Shown: in pieces, positions 1-5,949 of the stretch
How the letters are laid out: the number at the start of each line of letters is the position of its first letter
Numbering within the stretch: the stretch's first letter is position 1
From: a virus
Strand: one strand, 5' to 3'
Virus record (IMG/VR): IMGVR_UViG_3300032284_001602
Coordinates: 1 to 37,629 of that record
DNA length: 37,629 nt
Program-made: the position numbers and the translations under genes
The notes under the pieces: model-generated
Told to the model about the DNA's origin: nothing
Database searches by the model: none
Seen by the model: only the letters and a program-made list of their open reading frames with translations

Positions 1-315
1 AAAAAGACAGCGCATGCTAATAGCGGCGCGTTGCTCACCCTCAAAACTTGGTTGGAAGCTGATTCGCTTGGCTACTGCGCCAAGGAGCTACGCTCAGAAT
101 CGCTTGACCGGCTCCTAACGGAAGCGGTCAACGAGCACGCCGCGCTTCTAGCGTGCAAGGCTGCTTTAGCGGATGCTGAGTGGCTGCTTCGCAAGCTGGC
201 GGTCAACTGGAAGGAAGCGGGTTCAATGAAGGACAGCGCGCTCCGCAGTGCCGATAATGCACGGGAAGCCCTCGCGGCTCTGGCCACGGCCCAAGCCGGG
301 AAAGGGACGCTGTGA
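1..315 (+). CDS. Hypothetical protein, probably 5'-truncated by the window edge
   Basis: The reading frame is open from base 1 through the stop at 313-315, so the true start probably lies outside the window. A TTG at 31 is the first possible internal start (94 residues). The visible protein is Ala/Leu/Glu-rich and looks helical, with no motif I recognise. Its stop overlaps the GTG start of the next gene (GTGA at 312-315), which suggests translational coupling. Function is unknown. Confidence 0.55.
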   Translation, partial: KKTAHANSGALLTLKTWLEADSLGYCAKELRSESLDRLLTEAVNEHAALLACKAALADAEWLLRKLAVNWKEAGSMKDSALRSADNAREALAALATAQAGKGTL

Positions 316-530
316 ATGCTCTCGACGTGAAGAAAGGCGACCGGCTGATCCTGAAGGGAACCGGAATCACGAACGACCTTGAGCCGCTGACAATCCTTGT
401 TCCGGGAACCGAGGTGACTGTCATTCGCAAAACACGGGATGCCTATTTCCAACTTGAAACCCTGAATGGCCGTCGTGCGTTTGCGTTTGCCAGCGATCTT
501 AGGCCGCGCGTGGACAGGGCCAAAGACTGA
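312..530 (+). CDS. Small hypothetical protein, possibly beta-barrel
   Basis: This is a 72-residue ORF starting at GTG 312, inside the stop codon of the upstream gene and preceded by a purine-rich AAAGGGA sequence that can serve as ribosome binding site. The sequence alternates short hydrophobic strands with Gly and charged turns (KKGDRLILKG, GTEVTVIRK, YFQLETLNG), which gives an SH3-like beta-barrel impression. That fold is only an inference. It ends about 320 bases before the next rightward gene, so it closes the first small operon. No specific function is recognised. Confidence 0.6.
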   Translation: MNALDVKKGDRLILKGTGITNDLEPLTILVPGTEVTVIRKTRDAYFQLETLNGRRAFAFASDLRPRVDRAKD

Positions 531-572
531 CCGTCCGCGCCCCTGCTCCGGCGGGGGTGCTGGCGGGGAGTC

Positions 573-698
573 TTAAAGGCCAAGACGACGACGGAGCCAC
601 CCGGACAGCGGCAGGCCGGCCAAAGAGGCATCCGCCACCACTCGGGAAAACTCCGGGGCCGTGACGCGAAGGGCGATAAACCGGGACTTCGTGACCAT
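573..698 (-). CDS. Small ribbon-helix-helix (Arc/MobC-like) DNA-binding protein
   Basis: Read leftward from ATG 698, this gives a 41-residue protein with pattern K-x-RFIALRVTAPEFSRVVADA followed by LAGLPLSGWLRRRLGL. That is the layout of short ribbon-helix-helix proteins: a strand of alternating residues (RFIALRV), an acidic helix, then the 'GLPLSGWLR' helix. A GGAAGG sequence lies about 9 bases upstream of the ATG. The frame stays open further upstream to ATG 809, but that extension would run through the palindromic control region, so the short start is preferred. It is the only leftward gene in the first 9.7 kb and diverges from the gene at 854, which fits a local repressor. The family assignment is from pattern recognition. 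Confidence 0.5.
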   Translation of the reverse strand: MVTKSRFIALRVTAPEFSRVVADASLAGLPLSGWLRRRLGL

Positions 699-741
699 TA
701 GCTTCGGCCTTCCTAGATTTGATTTTTGTTTCACAATTAAG

Positions 742-773
742 TTGACCCACTGTTGCCTTATTGTGTAACACAA
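742..773 (+). promoter_or_regulatory. Rightward sigma70-like promoter overlapped by a 13-bp palindrome (operator candidate)
   Basis: Within the roughly 320-base space between 530 and 854 there is TTGACC (742-747), a 16-base spacer and TGTAAC (764-769), a plausible -35/-10 pair for the gene at 854. The -10 region sits inside the inverted repeat TTGTGTAACACAA (761-773), 6-bp arms around one base. A repressor bound there would block the promoter. The flanking DNA is markedly AT-rich compared with the rest of the window. A further weak hairpin (GTCCC 791-795 with GGGAC 803-807) lies in the leader. The divergent ribbon-helix-helix gene is the obvious candidate ligand; this is inference. Confidence 0.45.
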
Positions 774-853
774 ATCCAGCAAAAACAAACGTCCCTGTTG
801 TGGGGACAAAACGCACCGGCGTCACCCGGCAAAACCAGTGAGAGAGACTGAGA

Positions 854-1771
854 ATGAAAACTGTATTCAAGAGTTCGGAATTGCCCCATTTGTGGGCACA
901 CGGCAAAATCACCAACGGCACCTGTCCCAGCGCCATGAGCGTTTCGGGAAGCGTGCTTAAGAGCTACGCAACGGCGATTGCTGAGCGTGTTGGCAACGAC
1001 ACCACGGGCAAGGATGTTTACTACCTGCTAAACGGGCGCAGTTTCAGCGTCACCACGTCTAGCCACCAGTCCGACGCACGCCGGGCCATTCCGCACGGGG
1101 CTCTGGTGTTCACGCTGGAGGCTGATCGGGGTTCCTACAAGCTGTCTGGTGATTCGCGCAAGGCCACGGGAGACGCAGTGTTCTGCTATGCTGTCCGCAG
1201 GTCTGCCGAGATGCAGGCGAAAGCGCCACGGGCCACGGCGAACAAGGAGTATTACGAAGCGGAAGCCTTGGCATGGCTGAACAAGGCCGCTGAAGCATCG
1301 GACTTCTTCGGCCTCCGTCGCAAGGTTGACGGCGAGACTGTCGCCCGGCTGGTAAAGGCGGAGAAGGCCGCACGGGCGAAGCTGGAAAAGCGCCGGAAGG
1401 AAGAGCAGGCCCGGCGCGATGCGGCGGCGCGTGAGCAAGTGGAGGACTGGCTGACCGGGGTGTCCAATTTTTACCCGTACAATATCGGCGGCGGCGACAG
1501 GCTTCGGGTTGTCGGTGAGATCGGGCGCAAGGAATGCCACATTGAAACCTCAAAGGGTATTCGGCTGGAGGCTCGTATCGCCGAAGTATCTTGGCGCTTC
1601 ATCATCCGCCACCGCTCGCAGGGCTGGCATCGCAACGGTGAAACGTTCGCCATCGGTGACTGGCAGTTAGACGCTGTGAACGCTGACGGCATCGTTGCCG
1701 GCTGCCACCGGGTTTCATGGACTGAGATTGACCGCGTGGCGAAGCTTGCCGGATGGGAGGTGCTGCCGTGA
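854..1771 (+). CDS. Phage protein of unknown function with PHLWAH-type N-terminus
   Basis: This is a 305-residue protein. The N-terminal part has ELPHLWAHG near residue 10 and a later stretch YLLNGRSFSVTTSSHQSDARRA. It resembles a widespread phage and bacterial family of unknown function that starts with a 'hLWAH' motif and continues with a 'SYSVTTxxHxS' motif (from memory; no search done). A Lys/Arg/Glu/Ala-rich helix around residues 165-195 looks like a coiled coil, and the C-terminal third is Trp-rich. It is first in its operon, downstream of the promoter and palindrome at 742-773. GAGAGA lies upstream of the ATG. Confidence 0.7.
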   Translation: MKTVFKSSELPHLWAHGKITNGTCPSAMSVSGSVLKSYATAIAERVGNDTTGKDVYYLLNGRSFSVTTSSHQSDARRAIPHGALVFTLEADRGSYKLSGDSRKATGDAVFCYAVRRSAEMQAKAPRATANKEYYEAEALAWLNKAAEASDFFGLRRKVDGETVARLVKAEKAARAKLEKRRKEEQARRDAAAREQVEDWLTGVSNFYPYNIGGGDRLRVVGEIGRKECHIETSKGIRLEARIAEVSWRFIIRHRSQGWHRNGETFAIGDWQLDAVNADGIVAGCHRVSWTEIDRVAKLAGWEVLP

Positions 1772-2244
1772 ACCCCAAGGCGTCTCTATGCGCGGCGTTA
1801 CGCCAGTTCATCAACCAGCCTCCCCGCCTGAGCTGGCAGGATTACACGGATGCGAAGAGCTACCGGGCGGCAAGGAAGCTGGCGGCGCGGGATAGGAGCG
1901 ATGCGCTGGCGATGCTGAGGGTGTGCGAGGTGACGCCGGGGGTTACTGAGGCCGGGCTGTTGCTGGCTTGGTCTGGCGTGCCCCGGCTCATGCTGGCTTA
2001 TGGCTCTGATGGGCGGGTAAATATCCTTTACCGGCAGGAACGGTCATGGCCTCTGGAATACCGCCGTGCCGTCTGCATGGTGCTGGCGGCGGCGCTGAGG
2101 GGGTACTGGTGGAGCGAGCGGCCACCCTGCACGCGAACCACGGAGCTTCCCCTTTGGGACGGCCTCACTTCTGACGCTTGGCTCCTCCGCCGCGCCACTG
2201 CCGAGCTGGGCGGGGCCGTGGCAGTGAGGTGGTTTTCAAACTGA
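1768..2244 (+). CDS. Hypothetical protein
   Basis: This 158-residue protein is translated from GTG 1768, which overlaps the previous stop (GTGA). GGGAGG at 1755-1760 is 7 bases upstream of this GTG, which makes it a better start than the in-frame ATG at 1753 that lies within the previous gene. The protein is Ala/Leu/Arg-rich with several Trp residues. I recognise no family. Tight coupling to the 854 gene suggests that the two are co-expressed. Confidence 0.65.
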   Translation: MNPKASLCAALRQFINQPPRLSWQDYTDAKSYRAARKLAARDRSDALAMLRVCEVTPGVTEAGLLLAWSGVPRLMLAYGSDGRVNILYRQERSWPLEYRRAVCMVLAAALRGYWWSERPPCTRTTELPLWDGLTSDAWLLRRATAELGGAVAVRWFSN

Positions 2245-2276
2245 GTAGTTTAACGCGGTAAAAACTGAGCAATAAC

Positions 2277-3101
2277 ATGAGCGGCAAAAAACTGATTACA
2301 CTCCAACAGGCAATCGCCGTGCGCGATGCCATCAAACCCGGCCTTGTCAAAGGCGTCGGGAAACCTGTCCCCGGCCAGATGTGTGTCGAGGCCGCTGTCT
2401 GCTACGCGCTGGGGCAGCCTCACGGCGATGATCCCGAATGCGTGGCCCCATCTGTGCGCGCTTTCAAGATCGCACTGAATGATTCCGACTGGCCTTCGGA
2501 ACAGGCCCGCGCTGACGGGCTTATGGAGATCGGCATTGCCCAGCTTGGGACGCGTGGGGAGATTGACGAAAAGGAGTTCGCCAAGAAACTGGCGGAGCTG
2601 ACGATTCGACGGATTCTTCCGATTTCGCTGCGCGCCTTGGCTGCGATTCCGTTCTTTGCTGGTGAGCACGCAGAGAAGCTGAATGCGTGCGCTGACTTTT
2701 GCGAAAAGGAAGGAAGTGAGGCGGCGGCGAGGTCGGCGGCGAGGTCGGCGGAGTCGGCGGCGAGGTCGGCGGCGTGGTCGGCGGAGTCGGCGGCGGAATC
2801 GGCGGAGGCGGCGGCGAGGTCGGCGGAGTCGGCGAGGTCGGCGGCGAGGTCGGCGGAGGCGGCGGCGAGGTCGGCGAGGTCGGCGGCGAGGTCGGCGGAG
2901 GCGGCGGCGAGGTCGGCGGAGGCGGCGGCGTGGTCGGCGGAGTCGGCGGCGTGGTCGGCGTGGTCGGCGGCGTGGTCGGCGGAGGCGGAAAAGAAGCACG
3001 GCATTCTTAAGCTGGCTGCATCCATCGGCGCTGAAGCCCTCCGTCATGTCAAGGCGCGTGGAGTTGAGCTTCTCGACGAGATCACCAAGGAGGGGCTATG
3101 A
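2277..3101 (+). CDS. Conserved phage-type protein with C-terminal Ala-Ser-Arg/Glu/Trp low-complexity repeat
   Basis: This is a 274-residue protein. The first ~140 residues contain GQMCVEAAVCYALGQPHGDD, then PECVAPSVRAFKIALND and LGTRG. This matches the layout of a family frequent in phage and bacterial genomes (MCVxEAVAYxxGxPxSDxPxCVxPVxxAFxxxxND...LVGTRG), of unknown function. Residues ~148-240 are a tract of A-A-R-S, A-E-S and A-W-S units, followed by a short ordinary tail. The start at 2277 follows a 32-base gap with no clear Shine-Dalgarno sequence. The stop overlaps the next gene by ATGA. The family match is from memory; the repeat is seen directly. Confidence 0.75.
   Translation: MSGKKLITLQQAIAVRDAIKPGLVKGVGKPVPGQMCVEAAVCYALGQPHGDDPECVAPSVRAFKIALNDSDWPSEQARADGLMEIGIAQLGTRGEIDEKEFAKKLAELTIRRILPISLRALAAIPFFAGEHAEKLNACADFCEKEGSEAAARSAARSAESAARSAAWSAESAAESAEAAARSAESARSAARSAEAAARSARSAARSAEAAARSAEAAAWSAESAAWSAWSAAWSAEAEKKHGILKLAASIGAEALRHVKARGVELLDEITKEGL
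2721..2988 (+). repeat. GC-rich codon-phased low-complexity repeat tract
   Basis: About 270 bases are built from GCG, GCG-AGG-TCG, GCG-GAG-TCG and GCG-TGG-TCG codon blocks in irregular order (12-base core GCGGCGAGGTCG). The tract contains almost no T except within TCG/TGG and has no stop codon in five of the six reading frames, which creates several long spurious ORFs. The units stay in multiples of three, so length changes would leave the host gene in frame. It has no spacers and is not a CRISPR array. Confidence 0.9.
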
Positions 3102-3217
3102 CGGCAACGGGAAGGCTGATCCAACTGGCCTCCGAAATCGCATGGCAGGAAGTAGAGCCGCCATGGTGGATTGAAATGATGGAATACAAACGCAACTTGC
3201 CGGAGTCTCAAGAATGA
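3098..3217 (+). CDS. Tiny hypothetical protein (39 residues)
   Basis: An ATG at 3098 overlaps the stop of the repeat-containing gene (ATGA) and AGGGG lies just upstream, giving a 39-residue peptide. It begins MTATGRLIQLASEIAWQEVE and contains PPWW. Its stop overlaps the start of the next gene (ATGA at 3214-3217). The double 4-base overlap is the main support for its being translated. The sequence is too short to assign a function. Confidence 0.5.
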   Translation: MTATGRLIQLASEIAWQEVEPPWWIEMMEYKRNLPESQE

Positions 3218-3399
3218 AACAGGAACTCTACTACGCCTGCATGGGTATGCTGTCCGCCGCTGTGGTAATCGCCGCCGCCCTTGGCGTCCTGATCCTCTGG
3301 CACTCCGAAGGGCGCGTGGGCCGGTGGTGGCGATACTGGAGGGGGACGAGCAGGAACGCCAAGAGGCCGCTGGCCCGAACTGTCAGGAGGGTTAAGTGA
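3214..3399 (+). CDS. Small single-pass membrane protein
   Basis: This 61-residue protein has a hydrophobic segment at about residues 8-29 (CMGMLSAAVVIAAALGVLIL) followed by a strongly basic C-terminal half with several Arg and Trp residues. The positive-inside rule predicts an outside N-terminus and cytoplasmic tail. It is coupled to its neighbours on both sides by 4-base overlaps. It could be a membrane-acting early peptide; nothing in the sequence identifies a holin. Confidence 0.6.
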   Translation: MKQELYYACMGMLSAAVVIAAALGVLILWHSEGRVGRWWRYWRGTSRNAKRPLARTVRRVK

Positions 3400-3536
3400 A
3401 ACCCTGCCCCCGCTGCAAGCTCCCCATGTTCTATTCGGACCGGTGGGTATGCGAGAACCCGGTTTGTAAGCCCGTGAAGAAAGAGACGCTTTATTTTGGA
3501 AGCGCCAGTGCGATTAGGAACACCACGAGAAAATGA
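3396..3536 (+). CDS. Small zinc-ribbon protein (46 residues)
   Basis: GTG 3396 is preceded by a full AGGAGG at 3385-3390 with a 5-base spacer, which fixes this unusual start. The product begins KPCPRCKLPMFYSDRWVCEN and continues with PVC. Two CxxC-like knuckles (C-P-R-C and C-E-N-P-V-C) separated by 13 residues are typical of a zinc ribbon in small phage proteins that may bind nucleic acid or regulate transcription. The start and stop overlap the neighbouring genes by 4 bases. The exact role is unknown. Confidence 0.6.
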   Translation: MKPCPRCKLPMFYSDRWVCENPVCKPVKKETLYFGSASAIRNTTRK

Positions 3537-3781
3537 CCACCGAACAGAGAGCCAACGCCGGAGAGGAGCAGCGCCGGGACGATCCTTGCGAATGCAAGTC
3601 GCGCCCGTTCGTCAGTGACTCCCGCGTCCGCAGCGGAACCCGTCGCCGGAACTACGTTTGCATGACCTGCGGCGCACGCTGGGCGACCGTGGAGCTGCCG
3701 CTTCCGTCACGCCTGCACTCCTCGCGGGTTAAGCTTGCCGTCGCCGAAAACATCATCACCACGAGTTACAAACCGCTATGA
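3533..3781 (+). CDS. NrdR-like zinc-ribbon protein
   Basis: This 82-residue protein has the segment C-E-C, then RPFVSDSRVRSGTRRRNYVC, then M-T-C-G-A-R-W-A-T-V-E. It follows the NrdR zinc-ribbon pattern (C..C....VxDSRxxxxxxxRRRxxCxxCgxRFTTxE) closely. Cellular NrdR represses ribonucleotide reductase genes and has a following ATP-cone domain; that domain is absent here. The stand-alone ribbon therefore suggests a DNA-binding or decoy role rather than nucleotide sensing. ATGA overlaps join both neighbours. Confidence 0.6.
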   Translation: MTTEQRANAGEEQRRDDPCECKSRPFVSDSRVRSGTRRRNYVCMTCGARWATVELPLPSRLHSSRVKLAVAENIITTSYKPL

Positions 3782-4113
3782 CCACCCCACCCGAAACCGT
3801 CCGCGCAGAGTTTGAGGCGTATATCCTCACGCTCGGTTACTCGAAGCACAGCCTTATCCTGTTTGAGCCCCCTAATTGTCTGCCGGAGAACAAATGCAAA
3901 TATATTGACAGCCGCGTTCAACAAGCATGGCTCGCCTACAGCGCCGCCACCCTCGCCGCCGGGGAGCGGGAGCGGAGGGTTGTGGAGGCGTTGGAGAATC
4001 TGATGGGCGATGTCTATCGGCTATTGATAAGCGGCGATGCCGGCAATTGGCACCCTGATTCACTCGACGCCGCCCGCTCAGTCCTCGCCGGGCTGAAGAA
4101 AGGAGAGGTGTGA
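3778..4113 (+). CDS. Hypothetical phage protein
   Basis: This 111-residue protein has an N-terminal FEAYI...LGY region and the stretch VQQAWLAYSAATLAAGERER. It recalls small early phage proteins of the 'FExW...Y...xxAWxAW/YxxA' type that have no known function (from memory). It overlaps both neighbours by 4 bases. A purine-rich AAAGGAGA near its 3' end serves as ribosome binding site for the next gene. Confidence 0.6.
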   Translation: MTTPPETVRAEFEAYILTLGYSKHSLILFEPPNCLPENKCKYIDSRVQQAWLAYSAATLAAGERERRVVEALENLMGDVYRLLISGDAGNWHPDSLDAARSVLAGLKKGEV

Positions 4114-4328
4114 GCCCTAAACTTGAATCGGTAAGCCGGGAATGGCTGCTTTGGAGTGCGATTGAGCACATGTCTTACACACGTCGAAGAAAGTCGGCGT
4201 TATGGATGCTTGTAAAGGATGTGACTGGATACGGTTCTACTTCTGCAACCCAGCTTTGCGTGGAGCTTAACTGGAACCCTGAGGCCAAAGGAACCGATCC
4301 GGTTCCGACTCCGAAAGGCACCCCATGA
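4110..4328 (+). CDS. Small hypothetical protein
   Basis: This 72-residue ORF starts at GTG 4110 within the previous stop, with AAAGGAGA immediately upstream. It has an N-terminal helical region rich in Trp/Arg and a Pro-rich C-terminus (PVPTPKGTP). No family is recognised. Its stop overlaps the following ATG. Confidence 0.55.
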   Translation: MSPKLESVSREWLLWSAIEHMSYTRRRKSALWMLVKDVTGYGSTSATQLCVELNWNPEAKGTDPVPTPKGTP

Positions 4329-4660
4329 CCCACGACGCACACAAAAAGGCTCTGGCGCGGATGCTGCCGGAGCGAATCTGCATTCAAACAGATGAAGGAA
4401 TTTTTATCGGTCTACTTTGGTTGCATCGAAGAAAGATATTCGATCAATCAGCAGTCCTCGACACCGAGCTTTCCTTCATTGTCAACGAGATTGAGCTGGG
4501 GCTAACGAAACGAGAGGATCGCTTTGCTTATGCTCTTTATTTGCAAGACGCCTTTGCGCCAACTGGCTCTTACATTTTAGATGATTTTAACCTTGCCACC
4601 GCCCCATGGCACATCCGCACCGAGGCGCTGGCAAGGATGAAGGGGATTGAGATCAAATGA
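4325..4660 (+). CDS. Hypothetical protein
   Basis: This 111-residue protein is less GC-rich than its neighbours (codons such as TTT, ATT and CAA are common), so it may have a different history. It contains QTDEGIFIGLLWLHRRKIFD and an acidic middle region. No known motif was seen. It is coupled by ATGA to the genes on both sides. Confidence 0.6.
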   Translation: MTHDAHKKALARMLPERICIQTDEGIFIGLLWLHRRKIFDQSAVLDTELSFIVNEIELGLTKREDRFAYALYLQDAFAPTGSYILDDFNLATAPWHIRTEALARMKGIEIK

Positions 4661-4827
4661 GAACATACACAAGCACAGAAGAAACTCGAAACGCCATGCT
4701 CAAAGAACTTGAGCTTGAGAAGTTCAAAACACCTGACCAATTCGCACAGACCGAAGTGGAGCGAAAGGCCCTCAACTGGTGCGCGGCCTACCTGCGGGCC
4801 GTTGGGAAGTGGGAGCCTACTGTATGA
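4657..4827 (+). CDS. Small hypothetical protein (56 residues)
   Basis: ATG 4657 overlaps the previous stop and the stop at 4825-4827 overlaps the next ATG. The product is charged and probably helical (MRTYTSTEETRNAMLKELEL at the N-terminus, then an LNWCAAYLRAVGKW segment). Support comes from the overlap chain and sensible composition. No function is assigned. Confidence 0.5.
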   Translation: MRTYTSTEETRNAMLKELELEKFKTPDQFAQTEVERKALNWCAAYLRAVGKWEPTV

Positions 4828-4985
4828 CCTACCGCCAACGCCACGCCAACTGGACCGACCCCATGGGCCGCAAGGCCATGGCAGAGACGCGCCGGGCTAC
4901 CAAGGCTTACGTCGAAAAGAACCGCATAAAACGAAACCGCAGCTTGACACCTATCTATCTCAGGGAGATAGTATCCAAAACATGA
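4824..4985 (+). CDS. Small basic hypothetical protein (53 residues)
   Basis: This reads from ATG 4824, overlapping the previous stop, to TGA 4985, which in turn overlaps the ATG of the XRE regulator. The peptide is Arg/Lys-rich (MTYRQRHANWTDPMGRKAMA and a KNRIKRNR stretch), so it could bind nucleic acid. Its last 14 codons contain the complete promoter and palindromic operator of the downstream regulator, so this coding sequence has a dual role. Confidence 0.5.
   Translation: MTYRQRHANWTDPMGRKAMAETRRATKAYVEKNRIKRNRSLTPIYLREIVSKT
4944..4972 (+). promoter_or_regulatory. Consensus-like promoter with embedded 17-base palindromic operator
   Basis: A perfect -35 TTGACA (4944-4949) is followed, after 17 bases, by GATAGT (4967-4972, 4 of 6 matches to TATAAT). 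The inverted repeat CTATCTCAGGGAGATAG (4955-4971, 7-bp arms, 3-base centre) fills the spacer and covers the -10. Transcription would be expected to start near 4979, about three bases before the ATG at 4982, so the message would be essentially leaderless. The placement is what is expected of an autoregulated Cro/C1-type gene. Promoter activity is inferred from sequence only. Confidence 0.55.
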
Positions 4986-5170
4986 GCATGGAATTTAAAG
5001 ATCGCCTGAAGAAATGGCGTGCCGGCGCGGGCATGACGCAGCGCATGGCCGCGCTGGTCTGCTGCGCTTCCAAAAGTGCCTACGCGCATTGGGAGGAGGG
5101 GGAGCGAAAGCCCCTGCCGATCATTGAGAAGCTGCTGGTAAAATTTGTGATTGGAGAAGAGCGAGAATAA
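4982..5170 (+). CDS. Cro/C1-type (XRE) helix-turn-helix regulator
   Basis: This 62-residue protein contains a complete small HTH domain: FKDRLKKWRAGAGMTQRMAA, then LVCCASKSAYAHWEEGERKP. The T-Q start of the first HTH helix, the S-A-Y-x-H-W-E-x-G turn and the R-x-P that follows are the family hallmarks. There is no C-terminal oligomerisation domain, so it resembles Cro rather than full-length C1. It lies directly behind a promoter overlapped by a 17-base palindrome, its likely own operator. On readthrough transcripts it is coupled to the upstream gene by ATGA. It may control the early genes or a lysis/lysogeny decision. Confidence 0.75.
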   Translation: MSMEFKDRLKKWRAGAGMTQRMAALVCCASKSAYAHWEEGERKPLPIIEKLLVKFVIGEERE

Positions 5171-5175
5171 AAACT

Positions 5176-5949
5176 ATGAGCGCAAAAAATAAACAAATTC
5201 ATTGCACAAAGGACTATTCAATGTTCCTTCAGGATGAAACAAATCGCGATGTCAGGACCAACAAGAAACTGCTGAATTCCATGCAAAAGCATGGCTTTCT
5301 TCCAGAGCATCCACTGGTGGTGGTGAGCACTGAAGGAAAAAAGTTCAAGGTCCGGGATGGAGGGCACCGGCTGGTAGTGGCCAAGGAATTGAAAATTCCG
5401 GTGCATTACGTGGTGTCCGATAATGATGAGATTGAAATCTCATTCATCAACGATACGCAGCGTTCTTGGTCCCGTGCTGACTTTGTAAGCAGCTACGTCC
5501 GTCAAGGGAACAAGCACTTCATTGAACTTGCAAAGTTTTGCGACCAGCACGGAATCGCGCCGGGGATCGCCGCAAAGCTGCTGGGCGGGGACAGCCGGCA
5601 GATCAAGGATGGAACCTTCATTGGTTGCCAATTCACCTACGCTTTGGAAGTGCTGAGGGTCGCCGCCTGCGCGGGCCAGCACGTATCATGGAGCAAATGC
5701 TCTCATTTCCTTGGGGCAATCCATATGGTCCTGAAATACTCCTCCGCCAACATTAATACGCTCTGTGACCGTATTTCAACCAATGGCGGCTTGCTGAAGC
5801 AGCAGGCGAAGACGAGCGCGTTCATTGAAATGCTGGAGACCATCTACAATCATCGCACCCGTGATTTGCTACCGATCCGATGCCAGATCGAAACGGCCCG
5901 TCGGGAGCTTTCCGCAGCCTGCATGTCCAAAAACAGGGCAACGAAATGA
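5176..5949 (+). CDS. ParB-like protein (ParB/Srx-type N-terminal domain)
   Basis: This 257-residue protein shows the ParB N-terminal pattern: a helix ending GFL, a PLVV strand, then FKVRDGGHRLVVAKELKIPV, with D61-G-G-H-R65 as the conserved nucleotide-pocket-like motif. The middle carries helices that could form a DNA-binding domain (FCDQHGIAPGIAAKLLGG). ParB-family proteins bind palindromic parS sites and act in DNA partition or regulation, and phage relatives also act as regulators or nucleases. The region is less GC-rich than its surroundings. It overlaps the next gene by ATGA, and that gene contains an 18-bp perfect palindrome. Whether this protein has CTPase or nuclease activity cannot be told from sequence alone. 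Confidence 0.7.
   Translation: MSAKNKQIHCTKDYSMFLQDETNRDVRTNKKLLNSMQKHGFLPEHPLVVVSTEGKKFKVRDGGHRLVVAKELKIPVHYVVSDNDEIEISFINDTQRSWSRADFVSSYVRQGNKHFIELAKFCDQHGIAPGIAAKLLGGDSRQIKDGTFIGCQFTYALEVLRVAACAGQHVSWSKCSHFLGAIHMVLKYSSANINTLCDRISTNGGLLKQQAKTSAFIEMLETIYNHRTRDLLPIRCQIETARRELSAACMSKNRATK

Noticed and set aside
2721-2988. Possible CRISPR-like array
   Set aside because: No unique spacers and no constant-length repeats; the tract is a codon-phased low-complexity sequence.
2250-3047. Arg/Pro-rich and Asp/Ala-rich leftward ORFs and extra rightward Gly/Arg ORFs over the repeat tract
   Set aside because: They arise because the GCG/AGG/TCG repeat has no stops in five frames; the frame at 2277-3101 has conserved-looking unique sequence on both sides of the repeat.
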